A DNA stretch of 60,000 bases from Bugula neritina (taxonomy: Eukaryota > Bryozoa > Gymnolaemata > Cheilostomatida > Bugulidae), in NCBI GenBank assembly GCA_964035545.1, contig OZ037767.1, forward strand, positions 18,668,759 through 18,728,758. The letters are read 5' to 3'. Both the position numbers and the translations under genes were made by a program. Numbering within the stretch: position 1 is the stretch's first letter; the number at the start of each line of letters is the position of its first letter. Positions 16,464-28,379 of this stretch are shown piece by piece. The notes under the pieces were generated by a model. That model saw nothing but the letters and a program-made list of their open reading frames with translations, did not search any database and was not told where the DNA came from.

Positions 16464-17334
16464 TTAATCCTGAATGTCTTTGAATTTTATTATGTCATTG
16501 CATCCATCTTCAGCACAGTGACAGCCGAAACGATCGACTCCATCATTAATAAATGGCATCTTCACTTTCTCGCAGTCATCACCTTCTATAGATGCAGGCA
16601 GCAGACTGCAACCTCTTAGATACTTTTTCTCTTCACCTCTTTTCTCTTGGAGTAAATCACATGACATTAAGTGAAAGATTATGATATGCTGTGTTACTAT
16701 AATATTAAACTATAATAAGTGTTTCTGGTATGTAAAAAGATCTTTCTAGGTAAAAGCTTAACTGCTTGTCTTTCAATCATTTAATTGACTATAAGTATAT
16801 TATAATGAAAAATTCCTTTTCAAGGTATAAGCAATACATTAAAAGTTGTATAAGTTTTAAATAGTAGGTTATGCATAATAAATTGTTCACTATAGATAAT
16901 ATATAACTGTGAAGAACTATGCAAATGTTAACAGAATTCACTTACACTATATTACAATATGAGAATGTCACCTGATAAAACTACTGTGATTATTCAAAAT
17001 GATGCATTGTGATCAAACAACTTTTTGAGGAAAATGATGACTAAATTACCTTCAGTGACGTAGCAGGCAGTAAACATCTCTCCACAATCTGACAGAGTCT
17101 CTTTATCTGGAACTTCACTGCATTCTGTACACTGGTAGCAGGTGATGGCATTCGCTGCAGCAAACACAGCTGAAACAAAATAAAACTATATTCAAATAGT
17201 TTAGCTTCGCTTATTATAAAGGTTATTTGCTATAAGCAAAGAGGAAAAAAAATTTATTCATTCAACAAATAAAATTGAATATAATGTACAGAAAACATAC
17301 CAATTAGAACACAAATCACAAACAAGCTCTTCAT
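16464..17334 (-). CDS. LU3: secreted LU-domain protein, intermediate relative of LU4-LU7
   Basis: The spliced model is complement(16464..16645, 17050..17169, 17301..17334), giving 111 residues. Exon lengths (34, 120 and 182 nt) and phases are identical to those of LU4-LU7. Signal peptide MKSLFVICVLIAVFAAANA is followed by ITCYQCTEC, LSDCGEM, TACYVTE, RGCSLLP, GDDCEKV, PFINDGVDRF and GCHCAEDGCND, which is the full ten-cysteine LU pattern. The segment joining exons 2 and 3 is unusually charged (EKRGEEKKY), where LU4-LU7 have EVNGDTTTY; the acceptor there (CTCCAAG) is weak but is the only one that keeps the length. There is no GPI-anchor tail. It lies between LU2 and the LU4-LU7 array and probably diverged before the array expanded. 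Confidence 0.82.
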
Positions 17335-17674
17335 GGTCCTTCCTAAGAATCCCACATCTCAATGCCTCAAACTCTACATATCTTAGCTTTGCCTATAACA
17401 TCAAATAAACTAATCTCAGCCAACCAATTAGATCATTACTTTTTAGGATTAGGCTGGTACTGAACCATAAAACTCATTTCTTTTCAAGACATTTAGTTGG
17501 CATCTATCTTTTCTTTTATGTGCAATGCAGTATAACCAGCATAATTATTAAACGTAATCCAATGCCTCTAGAGTTAGAGTAATGGAATATTGTCATGTGA
17601 CTGCTATAGCATGTCAGCTCACATAACACTTTTCATACTTTTTTATCTGCCAAGCTGTTGCCTCAGACATTGAA

Positions 17675-17756
17675 AATTTAGATATACATGTATCTACTTA
17701 AATTTAGATATACGTGTATCTACTTAAATTTAGATATACGTGTATCTACTTAAATT
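17675..17756. repeat. Three 26-bp tandem units, each holding an imperfect palindrome
   Basis: Units at 17675-17700, 17701-17726 and 17727-17752 read AATTTAGATATACGTGTATC followed by TACTTA. The first differs by one base (ACATGT for ACGTGT). Each contains TAGATATACGTGTATCTA, an 18-bp near-palindrome. They lie about 340 bp upstream of the LU3 start codon. Confidence 0.9.
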
Positions 17757-17867
17757 CTCTAAAAATCCATGACAATTGTACAATAAAAGATATGCTTGTA
17801 GTTATGAAATAAAGTGCAGAAAAAATATTTTTTAATTTATTGAGTCTAAAATGTATAATAATTAAAA

Positions 17868-18085
17868 AAGAAGTTAGAGCCCTGGCTTAGTAATTGCAAG
17901 GCTAGTGGTTCGAATCCCAGTAAAAGCTATTGGTGATGTTTAGTAAAGCATTCAGTCATACTTGCTCTTTTGACATAATAAAAGAAAAAGATAGTCTTTA
18001 GCTCAATTTACCATCGTCCTTTCTATCAGGGATTCTTGCAGGGAAGGCAGCTATGGTAATTACTTTCAGCATATACATAGCTAAA
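17868..18085 (+). mobile_element. SINE-A copy 3, 5'-truncated
   Basis: It starts inside the A-box region (GTTAGAGCCCTGGCTTAGTA), keeps the B box (GGTTCGAATCCC at 17907) and the TATTGGTGATGTTTAGTAAA body, and ends near GGGATTCTTGCAGGGAAGGC, with a diverged tail. Confidence 0.7.
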
Positions 18086-18400
18086 AGACCATTGGCCCAG
18101 GCTTAGCAGAGTACGCCTGGTAACAGAATTTACTATTCTACCTTAGTCTAGATTTGTAAAGATTAGAACAAAACTCTCAAAGACTTTGCAAAAGTCTAAT
18201 GCTGGTACCTTGCTTTAAAGTGTTTGACAAAATTTCATAATTCAAGAAGCAAACTTTGTGGCTTTTGGGAAAAAATTTGCTACCTCAAAAATGGGGACAC
18301 AACTCAAATTCTTAATAACTGTATGGCATATCTATGTTTAAACTATGTTTCAATATTAGGCATTATAAAATCTAGAAAATTTTACAATAGTTATGTAATT

Positions 18401-18625
<225 letters not shown>

Positions 18626-19033
18626 ATTTTATTATAAAGTTACTCTTTCAATGATGAACTACTTCAAGCAAATATTTGGCTCCATTTATTTTATAAGAAA
18701 ATATTAACACATTTTAAAAAAGTGCCAACTGGGAAACAAAGCATAGATAACAAAGACTTTGCTAGATTGATTTTCTAAAGGATAGAAATAAATTTAGTCA
18801 ACAATTAGCTTTAATATATTAAAAAAATTTAATAGAAAAATGACATGGTCTAGCATAGAATTATAACGAGCTGAAAATATGGCTATATTTCAATAGAACT
18901 TGTATTTCATTAATAGTCAGTCACTATAGCTAACAGTCCTTAGATTATGTTAGGGGGAGTAAAGCTAAGACTCCACAATAACACTGCATAGTAGAGCATT
19001 CTTGTAAAATAGCTGCCTGTTATATGTTTTTAT

Positions 19034-19038
19034 GTGAC

Positions 19039-19083
<45 letters not shown>

Positions 19084-19108
19084 CATATACATATATATAC
19101 ACACACAT
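19034..19108. repeat. TA/CA microsatellite downstream of LU4
   Basis: A TA tract with CACATACATA interruptions replaces the expected poly(A)-signal region of LU4 and separates it from the conserved 3' flank seen in LU5-LU7. Confidence 0.85.
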
Positions 19109-19168
19109 ATCATAGTCAGTATAATCATTCAAGTAATCATCAACAATATAATCATCTTCTGTGATTTA

Positions 19169-19968
19169 TTAGATGGTAGTTGTGATCTCCTTCATCTTAT
19201 CATTACATGCATCTTCATCACAATGACATCTAAGATGTTCAATTCCATCATTAACAAATGGATTCACTATTTTCTCACAATCATCTCCCTCTAAGTTGGC
19301 TGGGGCAAAACTGCATCCTCTGTGGTAGGTTGTGGTGTCTCCATTTACTTCTAAAAGTTGATAAAAATGGTAGAATATGTAAATAATAATTCTTCTCTAG
19401 TGAACTTAGAGTAATTTTGAAATATTTATTTAATTTAAACACCACGGAGACATTATGCATGTTTGTTTTAAAACATTTTTAACATGATTGCAAAAACATA
19501 TCATTTGTTGCAAATAAATTTAGTGATATTTCATATATCAGAAAAGCAATGGTGAGAATTATGTTATAACAAATACAAATTTTTATTTTATTGACATATT
19601 TTATTCAATCCTGATGGATAAAATTTTATGAAAAGCGTTGCTAGAGTTAATACCTTCAGTGATGTAGCAGGCAGTCAAGTAGCTAGCACATTCAGACAGA
19701 TCATCTTCATTAGCTTCAGCTGCACAGTCAGTACATTGGTAACACTTGATGGCGTTTGTGCTTGCAAGAGTTGCTGTGAAAAGCAGTAAAGTACAAAAAT
19801 AATTTTTTTAATTTTCGCCAGTAATATGAATCAAAGTTTTTCAAAAAGTCATGCTGTCAAAACTTATTAATTTCTCTTAGATACCATTCAAATTTTCAAC
19901 AGTAATAATATTTAGAATATATCAGCAAACCTACCAACAAAGAGAGCGAGTAGAAGTAGCTTGTTCAT
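19169..19968 (-). CDS. LU4: secreted acidic LU-domain protein, tandem array copy
   Basis: The spliced model is complement(19169..19350, 19654..19773, 19935..19968), 111 residues, with phase-1 introns. Signal peptide MNKLLLLALFVATLASTNA is followed by KCYQCTDC, then EANEDDLSEC, TACYITE, YHRGCSFAP, GDDCEKI, GIEHLRCHC and EDACND. That is ten cysteines in the Ly6/uPAR order, ending in C-N-D and an uncharged TTTI tail with no GPI signal. The mature protein is short and acidic, as is common for secreted three-finger proteins. It differs from LU6 and LU7 essentially at LSEC versus LSDC. Its TATA box is at 20028-20036. It is the left end of the near-identical array. Confidence 0.88.
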
Positions 19969-20027
19969 CTTGTCTGGTATTCTGTAGAATGTCTTCTCAG
20001 TGAATGATAATATTCTGTTTCTCACCA

Positions 20028-20036
20028 ACTTATATA
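20028..20036 (-). promoter_or_regulatory. TATA box of LU4 and conserved promoter block
   Basis: TATATAAGT on the minus strand lies 60 bp before the ATG, inside a block (GAATCAGTATATAAGTTGGTG) repeated at all five close LU genes. Just upstream, ATGACTTCTAAAGA (rc of 20059-20072) is also conserved. Confidence 0.75.
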
Positions 20037-20099
20037 CTGATTCAATCTGCACACAGTTTCTTTAGAAGTCATGTTATTATGTAACCAACTTTCTATAAA

Positions 20100-20921
20100 C
20101 ACATGTATATGATATATTTATATTATGTAATATAAAATTGTATGTATATACCAGCAGCTAAAATGAGTTCTGACATAGATTACTATCAGTTCTTCACTAA
20201 TCTTAAAGATGAAAGCTCTTGAAATGATAAAATAACTTTTATATTTTGGTTCATTATAATTAGTTTTTTATATAAAAGAATATATGCAATTATATGTACC
20301 AGGAACTATAAAAACTATGTTCTCTATAATCTTGAAGCATTAGCTACCAGCATGCCTTCACTAATCTAAAAGATGAAAGCTCTTGCAATGTCAAAACACA
20401 TCCTGTATCAATTAGCTAAATTTAGGTTTGACGCAGTGTCCTTGATAGCATGCAAAGACATATTTTATCAAATAAATAATACTATTTTGCTATTTTGATA
20501 ATCATTTTTTTGTACGTGGTTTTGTTATTTTAGAATTAGCATGTTTATTACATTTGAAAAAATTATTATAGATTTTTAATATCCTTTATTTGCAAAACCA
20601 ACTGCTAATTTCAAAAGACTACTTAGGCTACTAGCTGTAGTTGTGCAATACATAATTGCGGTTTTCTCAAAATACATTTAGGCATTATTTCTAGCCTTAA
20701 GTAGTTTTGTTTCAAAACTATAAATGAAAACCCTACATATGTCAGTATACGATGAACTTTTCTAAGTATTTCGGTGAAAGCATTTAATTTTTATTTCTTT
20801 TCGATCATTACTTTTCATGCACATCGAAATATTGAGCAAAAGTTTCATCAAATCACTTATATGCTAACACAATTGATAACAATACTTATATGAAAATAAG
20901 CCGCAAGTTTTACTATTATTA
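20100..20921. other. LU4 upstream flank with an internal duplication
   Basis: TTCACTAATCTTAAAGATG near 20193 recurs as TTCACTAATCTAAAAGATG near 20357, so part of the upstream flank is duplicated with a period of about 165 bp. A related stretch lies near 25440 upstream of LU5. No gene is seen. Confidence 0.5.
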
Positions 20922-21070
20922 TACTCGTACAAGTTTATAGTCACCATCTCTGCTGGATGCTGTTCGTAGCCAACATCATCAATGGCTTTTGTCTGAGCTT
21001 GAACCCTTAAGTTAATGCTTGCTAAGCAAATGCTCTAAAGTCTAACCCCTAAACCTCCACGGCTGTTCCC
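20922..21070 (-). mobile_element. SINE-A copy 4, internally deleted
   Basis: In minus orientation it has the head GAACAGCCGTGGAGGTTTAG and ends with GATGGTGACTATAAACTTGT. The central GCTCCTGTGCC block of the family is missing, which explains its length of about 150 bp. Confidence 0.7.
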
Positions 21071-21312
21071 AAGTTTTACTATCCTATACTGTGGTATTTA
21101 ATTTGCATGGAAAATGATATCACTTAGTATATAGACAGCATGATCTACCACGCTTATTTAACCAAAAATTGAGATAGAAATCACAATAGTATTATTATAA
21201 CTATAAAGTTTTTACTCCCTTTTACCATTTTGTTAAGCTATGTTGTTTTTGTAATAACTGCAAAAAATTCACAAACTATCAATTTTTAAAAGACTTTTCT
21301 TTGGTTATTACT

Positions 21313-21425
21313 GTAACGTTGAGTTTACCCAGTGACTTCTGTGATGTAATGGTTATAGTGCACCTGTTTGCCAACCAGAGTTCTCGAGTTTGAATCCCAC
21401 TAAAGACAAAAGTTATGTAGTTCTT
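21313..21425 (+). mobile_element. SINE-B copy 3 (reference-like)
   Basis: It reads GTAACGTTGAGTTTACCCAG, TGATGTAATGGTTATAGTGC, a CTGTTTGCCAACCAG arm and B box GAGTTTGAATCCCA, then ACAAAAGTTATGTAG. It has no internal expansion and so is a useful reference for the copies at 18.4, 43.6 and 59.6 kb. Confidence 0.75.
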
Positions 21426-22760
21426 GCATGTACAATTAAATTAAAATAGCAAATAGAAATTACTACTATAATACTTGTAGCAATCTGGGGTTGTACTAGG
21501 AAAGAAGGCCATTGCTTGAAGAAATATTGTCATAGAAAAAAAACATTGCAATCTAAGCTCATTAAAACGATGGCATTTAGCAGGGGTTGCTCACAACACA
21601 TCACATATGTAAGTTTAGTTGTATACAAAGTTGGTAGCTGTGAAACCTGTATTAGCTATGTTTTGATATAGTAACTATTTATGCTTTGACGTGCATGAAT
21701 TCTGTTGGTTAATTGCTATAATAACTGATAACTTCCTAAAATAGAACTTTTTCATGTACCTTGTATATATAACTTTTCAAATGACTTGTTACTCTTCATA
21801 CTTAACTTGTGACCTTTCAAGTACAACTTGTTCCTTTTTAGGTGTAACTTCTTGCTATTTTTAAGTGGCACAGTTTGGTCCTCAACAACTGTCTATATAT
21901 TGGTAAAACATTTATGTAGGCAGCTCAACTCTATTTTTCATTTATCAAAACTAAATCAGAGGGTGGTAATGATTCAACCTGCTAAATGTGCAATTAGTAT
22001 ATACTGTAGATTATTAATGAACTAAATTATGCTTGAAATTCTTTTTTTGAATTTGGTTTTCAAAATAACACCATGTTTCAATGCAATTTCATCCATGTAA
22101 TTTGTTAGAGTACAGTGTGGGGGCTTTAGCAACCCATTGTAAATAAAACATCAAGTGAATTCTACTTAATAAACAATCTGCATGCACAGTTATTAAAGTG
22201 ATGGAGTGGATTACTTCAAACAACTCACAGCCACATGCAAGCACCTTACCTAACAGGTCGCTTTAACTAAGGGAAACAGATTATACCCTGTTTGATAAGA
22301 ATATGGCACTTGCCCTAGAAGTTGAAAAAGGAACTGAGGAAAAAATTCTCAAAGCTTAGCCAATATTTTGGCAGCTGCATTTTACTGAAACATTTTTTTG
22401 TAAATTTTTTTTTACTTTGAAGCATATATAAAAGCATTGCATTTATAACAATTTTTGCATACATTGTATGTTGAAATTTAATTATATAATACACCACTTT
22501 AACGGCTAAACTTAGCAATTATGTTCATCACACACGCACTCTCACTCAGATATGTATAAACTTGTACATTCTCATATTTATTGTTGTAACTAAACTCTAA
22601 AGTACTAATGCAATAATATAATGAATCTCACCTTAGCGTACTTGGTAGTTTATATATGTTTGCCGTTTGTAGTTGTATTGAGTTCAGTTATTTGAATTTG
22701 CAGTACTTTAAAATTTCAAGACAATTTAAATTTCAGATTGCATTAAAGAGAAAAAGACAA
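21426..22760. other. Intergenic DNA, possible SINE-A tail relic
   Basis: Around 21555-21600 the string GCAGGGGTTGCTCACA resembles the GGGGTTCTCGCAGGG part of SINE-A, but no head is present. Otherwise AT-rich with no supported exon. Confidence 0.4.
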
Positions 22761-22789
22761 AATAATAAATGAGATACAACAAATTTATT

Positions 22790-23004
22790 TGTAACATATG
22801 CTTTTAAATAAAAATAAATATCATATTATAGTCCATATAATAATTCAAGTCACGGTCAACAATATAATCATCTTATAGAATTTATTAGACAGTAGTTGTG
22901 ATCTCCTTTATCTTATCATTTCATACATTACAATGACATCTAAGGTGTTCAATTTCATCATTAACAAATGGATTCACTATTTTCTCACAGTCATCTCCTC
23001 TTTT
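22790..23004 (-). pseudogene. Truncated LU terminal exon (LU array remnant)
   Basis: The 3' flank (with AATAAATTTGTTG on the minus strand) and the terminal exon of the LU4-LU7 type are present, including GDDCEKIVNPFVNDEIEHLR. A deletion after RCHC and an early stop destroy the last cysteines. The exon is cut at about 23003, just before GDDC, so its RGCSFAP part, exon 2 and exon 1 are missing. At the cut it joins Penelope-like sequence in the same reading frame. It sits where a unit of the array would be expected between LU4 and LU5. Confidence 0.8.
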
Positions 23005-23400
23005 TGCATGTAAGAAAAAGGCTTTATGGTTGTTGAATCTGGTTTTGAACGTAGTTGAACAGATTCCTATGTATGATTGGCTGGAGTTATTGTCATATAT
23101 TGTCACATGCAGTTGCTTGGTAAATTAAGGCTTTGTATAAGCATATAATTTACCATTTAATGGACAGTCGGAAGGTTGTTTACAGTTACATTGTGTGTCG
23201 TTAAGTTTAATAGTGGTAGTAGGAATGTGCGCAGTTTTAAGTTTGTGTTGGTTCGAGCCATCAATAATATTTTTTATGTTGGGCATACATGAGTACATAG
23301 TTTTTATGATCTTCCTATTACAAATTTTTAATATGTTGGCATCTTCACTATATATCACATTTAAAAATTTATAGCTCATGGTACACAGCAATAGCTGCTT
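23005..23400 (-). mobile_element. Penelope-like retroelement fragment (C-terminal GIY-YIG region)
   Basis: The minus-strand translation contains YSCMPNIKNIIDGSNQHKL, then QCNCKQPSDCPLNG and later SYIGICSTTFKTRFNNHKAF. These correspond to the zinc-finger-like CxC...C..PLNG linker and the GIY-YIG endonuclease start of Penelope-like elements. There is one in-frame stop after KLYAYTKP (23125). No reverse transcriptase domain is in the window, so this is a 3'-end relic. Identification is from motif memory rather than a search. Confidence 0.7.
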
Positions 23401-24370
23401 GCTGTTTTATATCAGAGGGCTTATAAACTTCAAACATAGTAACATAGTATGTATATTATAGCTACAGCTGTATATAGTGTATAACTAGTATATAGTTATA
23501 ACTATAATATTTATGAGACAAAACTTAAAAAAAAATTATTCAACATAGTTCTGGTGCATCTTTTTGATACTTACTTTTATATACTTTTAATCATTACCAT
23601 TATATTTTCACAAACTTAGAAGACGTCATAGATACTTACATTCAAGGAGCTAAATAAATCTTTAAATACTATAATGGTGTGCTGAATCGAAATAATGTTA
23701 TATTAAATAATGATTATTTCAGACTTGATTAAAAGATTTGTACAACTTGGTTTTGCAAAATTTATTGAGTAAATGAATTTTCTTTAATCTGAAAATTTTT
23801 TCTGCTTCTAAAATAATTATGCAAATTTTAGATTGGAACTAATTCAACTTTTTATATGGCTTCAAACACTTAGCATAACATGTCAATTGAAATAATGAAT
23901 CATAATTTGGAGCTATAGAAACATTAACAGGTGAAACCCAGTTGATATTTTTGATTCAACTTTGTAGTTAAACTAGTATGTACTTTTGTAAAAAGCCAAT
24001 TTGAAAAAATAATCATGATGGTATTGCCGATATAATTTGTTTTTTTTTATTTCTAGAGGTTTGTGTAACTTGTTGGCTATATAAAAACATTTGGATCTTT
24101 ATTATAGTTAAAAATTATTTTCTGTGTTTGCTTTTGTAAGGGTTTAAATTAATAACATATTGATGAGCATCGTACATTGTATGTAAATATTTATCAGATC
24201 ATATTTTACTCAGCGACTGCTGTATATTATACACGAACACTCAAGTGACTATAACATTAGCTGAGAGAAACTTCTGAAAAATTGCCGGTTATTTTTCAAA
24301 TTGCAGACGAGTATAATTACTAGCATATATAAATTATATACAGTGAATGAAACAGAATATTAGATGCGAT
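23401..24370. other. Intergenic DNA between the Penelope relic and LU5
   Basis: No exon or known repeat recognised. Parts (such as the ATTAAAAGATTTGTA region near 23726) resemble the region left of LU6 near 29027, which suggests that the duplicated LU unit includes more than the gene. Confidence 0.4.
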
Positions 24371-24472
24371 ACAACAAATTTATTTGTAATTTCCTTTCAG
24401 ATAAACATAAATATCATAGTCCATATAATCGTTCAAGTCATCGTCAACAATATTATTAACTTCTGGAGTTTA

Positions 24473-25234
24473 TTAGATGGTAGTTGTGATCTCCTTCATC
24501 TTATCATTACATGCATCTTCATCACAATGACATCTAAGGTGTTCAATTCCATCATTAACAAATGGATTCACTATTTTCTCACAATCATCTGCCTCTAAGT
24601 TGGCTGGGGCAAAACTGCATCCTCTGTGATAGGTTGTGGTGTCTCCATTTACTTCTAAAAGTTGGTAAAAAAGGTAGAATGTGTATAAATAATAATTTTT
24701 CTCTAGTGAACTTAGGGTGATTTTAAAATCTTTGTTCAATTTATAATTACAAAGATGTTATATACTATGTTGTTTTTAAAACAATCTTAACATGATAGCA
24801 AAAATAAATTTTGTTGTAAATAAATTTACCAATATTGCATATTATAAATGCAATGTTGACAATTATTTTATATAATAATTAATACAGGCTTTAATTTTCC
24901 TAGAATTTATTTAATGATAATAAGGTGAAAGGTTATAAAAGAAGCTACTAGAATTACCTTCAGTGATGTAGCAGGCAGTCAAGTAGCTAGCACAATCTGA
25001 CAGATCATCTTCATTAGCTTCAGCTGCACAGTCAGTACATTGGTAACACTTGATGGCGTTTGTGCTTGCAAGAGTTGCTGTAAAAATCAATAAATTACCA
25101 CAATAATAATTTTCAGCCAAAGTAAAATATTTTTTGTCTACTGATGATATAATAAAAATTTAAAATAAGAAATTGTATATAAAAATGATAATAAACTTAC
25201 CAACAAAGAGAGCGAGTAGAAGTAGCTTGTTCAT
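24473..25234 (-). CDS. LU5: secreted LU-domain protein, tandem array copy
   Basis: The spliced model is complement(24473..24654, 24958..25077, 25201..25234), with exon lengths 182, 120 and 34 nt and 111 residues. The product matches LU4, LU6 and LU7 except for EADDC in place of EGDDC before the seventh cysteine and LSDC in exon 2. The donors are GTAAGT (intron 1) and GTAATT (intron 2). On the minus strand, AATAAATTTG at about 24384 is the likely poly(A) signal. It is predicted to be secreted, with the full ten-cysteine LU pattern and no membrane anchor. Confidence 0.88.
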
Positions 25235-25293
25235 CTTGTCTAGTATTCTGTAGAATGTCTTCTCAGTGAATGATAATATTCTGTCTCTCACCA

Positions 25294-25302
25294 ACTTATA
25301 TA
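25294..25302 (-). promoter_or_regulatory. TATA box of LU5
   Basis: TATATAAGT lies 60 bp before the ATG, the same spacing as in LU4, LU6, LU7 and LU8, inside the shared promoter block. Confidence 0.75.
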
Positions 25303-25670
25303 CTGATTCACTCTGCACACAGTTCCTTTAGAAGTCATCTTGTTATGTAACCAACTTTCAATATAAACACATGTATATGATATAGTGTATGTATATGAAA
25401 CCAGCGGGACGATCAAGCTCTTTTATGGTTTAGCAGCGTTTATTCACTAATCTAAGTGATAAAAGCTTTGAAATAATATAATGCATCCTCTATTGTAGCC
25501 AATTTTGAGTGTGGGGGTTTCTTTGATCTTGTATATGTTAATTTAGCAAACTATACCATCTTTTAAGTATATAATTGACTATTCTAAGTAACTCTATTAT
25601 ATTAGGCTCAGCTATTAGTTTATGCATTTAAAAAAATCAATAGATAAATTAATACTAAATTGAGGAAACA

Positions 25671-25860
25671 GGCAGCATAGAGGTTATATTATAGTGCTGA
25701 CTTAGTAAACAAAGGTTAAGTGTTTGGATCCTCATCTTAAAAGGAAAACAATTATTGCTCCTTTAAGACACAATATTGAAATTAGGAAGCCTTAGCCAGT
25801 CTAATTTTTTTTATTAAAGGTCCTCGTAGTGTTTGTGTTACAATCACCCACTTGCACAAC
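25671..25860 (+). mobile_element. SINE-A relic
   Basis: A decayed copy: GGCAGCATAGAGGTTATATT, CTGACTTAGTAAACAAAGG, a lost B box (TGTTTGGATCCTC), then ATTGCTCCTTTAAGACACA and AAAGGTCCTCGTAGTG. The order matches the family, but the similarity is weak. Confidence 0.45.
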
Positions 25861-25894
25861 TCGTTGTTGTTATTGTTGTTTACTATAACTTGTT

Positions 25895-26019
25895 TGTAAC
25901 AACAGGATATTGCAACAGGAAGTAACATCCCTTGATATTGTTTCATAATAATGTATGATTGTACACCACCTATATATAAATGGTTTAGTTTATAGAATAA
26001 AACAGTTTATGTTATAACA
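25895..26019 (+). mobile_element. Possible short solo LTR
   Basis: The stretch begins TGTAACAACAGGATATTGC, contains TATATATAAATGG and then AATAAAACAG 30 bp later, and ends TTATAACA. That is the promoter and poly(A) layout of a small LTR. No target-site duplication or internal domain was found. Confidence 0.25.
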
Positions 26020-28375
26020 GTACTGCTGTGTGTTGTGTCAACTGTAATAGAACCATGTGCATTGTATATAACGGAAATAATATATATACAAAATACATAT
26101 ATAAAAGTGCTGGAACAGAAAACCCTATGATAAACTTCTTCCAGTAGATAAGTTATTATGAAGCTTTATTTGCACCAATTAACAGATAATGCATGTGTAT
26201 GTGTGGTATTTTATTGCATGTGTAATGCAGATAATATTTAACCCAGAATGTCTGTTAGCTACAGAAATCTGTCAAAGCTGTGTATATAGGTATACATATA
26301 ATATATATAATACTTCAACACATTTTCTGATGCCAGCGCATTACATATTTTCTTTTAGCAATTTTTTGTTTAAATTGAAATGATGAGCAGCAAAACTTGA
26401 CCAAACATTCTTCCATTATTATGTAACCAAACTATTACATAACAAGTTAGTTTTAGCTACATTTTCTAGAGCAATTGGCTATTTGAGGCATCAATATCTA
26501 ATGTATAAGTGCCCTGTAAGCCTATATAAAATATGAAAGTATATCTGTATTATATTAGCAATTTTAATCTACAAAAACTAAATTATAAATTGGAAACACA
26601 CAATGACTTTAAATGCTAAATGCACTCAAAACTAAACTTGAATTTGATAGGAGTTGTTATCACCAACTATAATAATGGTTTATCTATATAATCTTAGGAT
26701 GACTGTCTCAGCAAGATATAAAGTTAAAACAACTTCATAAAGCTGTTCTTTAGATCTTGGTAGCTCAAACTCTGAATCACATGATCAAATATCCTGTTAT
26801 ACATCCCTTTGAAAATTTATTATATTAACACTTATCACTGTACCCTGATATAGCACTTGTCTACTATACTACCAAGTTTTAGTACAAAGCTCGTAATGCT
26901 ATATGATCATATATCATGGTACAACATTTATAAAGTATACTTACCAGTATTCCAATATATACACTGCAATATATGGCGTGTTAATATTATACTGTATTGA
27001 TGTTTTCTTTTAATCATTTGCAAAAACGAAGATAAGTCAGTCTGTATGCATATTAACTGATGAAATCATCTTGAATTGCCCTGTATTAGTATAAACTATT
27101 TAGATTATACTTTTTTATATTTCAAAAGATTTTAATTGGCAAAACTCTACAAGTCAAGTCAAACTTCTTTTGGAACACATTTTCTTCAAATATGAAAATC
27201 ATACTGCATTGCGTTGTCTCACCCGTCTGCCTTGCTCTATGTATTCAGTAAGATTTAAAATATTAGTAAAAATTATAATAGTTATATCAAGCATAATAAA
27301 CTTTTTAACAAATTTGCATTTTAGGGTAGAATTCATTTATTAATTGAAAATACAATTATCTCACTTGCTATAGAGCACATAACAAAACTAAGTATATATG
27401 GTTGCCATAGAAAAGATCTCTGATATGTTATCACCGTTATATTATCACAATATATTGTCAGAGATGCAAAAAATGAAGTAAAAGTTTTAGTTTTGTGTCT
27501 ATTATAGTCACATTGATACAAAGGTTTTATAGAAGTACACAACAATATTGATAGATTCTCATGTTATTCATTGTAATTACTGTCAGGAAATATTTTGAAT
27601 TTTATTCTTTTCCCTTATTAAAATAAGATGTTTCTATAGGCGGTTACTGCCAGATACTATAAACTAGTGTTAAAGCTCAATATAGTTTAGGCAAAATAAA
27701 GTATGTAGTATATCCATAAATAAATTCTCAATATTTTATCGTCAACGTGGTTCATAATTATAGCTATAACTCATCAATTGAAATGTTGTAAAATTGGATA
27801 GCTTCGTCAATATACGGTACTAGGTGCCATATATTATAGACACCATGTGTGCAATGAATACATCTATATAAAAACATACAGGCTACCATAAATACAGTTT
27901 TTAACAGATAAATAATTGACAAAATATTTAGCTAACGCTTAAATAGAGATTGTAATAAAACTTGAATGTAAATTTTGCTACTGTAAATGCTAATCTATAT
28001 CAATTTGACCATTTCTATGATTAACAATTTTTATGCTTCTAAAATCTTTTTTAAACCGATTAGGTACAGGCAGAAATTTACCAAGCATAGTAGATTGTTT
28101 ATTAAAAATTATTTCAACTAACAAAGTCTCACTTGTGGCAATTAATCACATCACCAAATCTCATTTATTACTATAGTCTATGCTTTGTGTATATAATCTA
28201 TTGTTTAAAGGCATATACAAAGAGTTTGCCACTATGACTTGATAAGTTTGTGTCATATCTTAAAATTTCATAACTCATGGTAATGAGCCTTTAGCTGCAT
28301 GTCTTCTTGTAGTAGTTTTGTGGGTAGAATGCAATTAAGTTATTTGGAGCATAACTTCCTAATATAAAAGACTAG
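26020..28375. other. Long intergenic DNA, no gene seen
   Basis: AT-rich sequence upstream of LU5. I found no splice-supported exon, SINE or structured repeat. Confidence 0.4.
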
Positions 28376-28379
28376 ATAG

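Noticed and set aside
17675-17756. CRISPR-like array
   Set aside because: The three units are directly adjacent with no spacers, and the DNA is from an animal genome.
24911-25120. ORF beginning MAENYYCGNLL read through into LU5 exon 2
   Set aside because: The first part is intron 1; the true signal peptide is encoded by 25201-25234.
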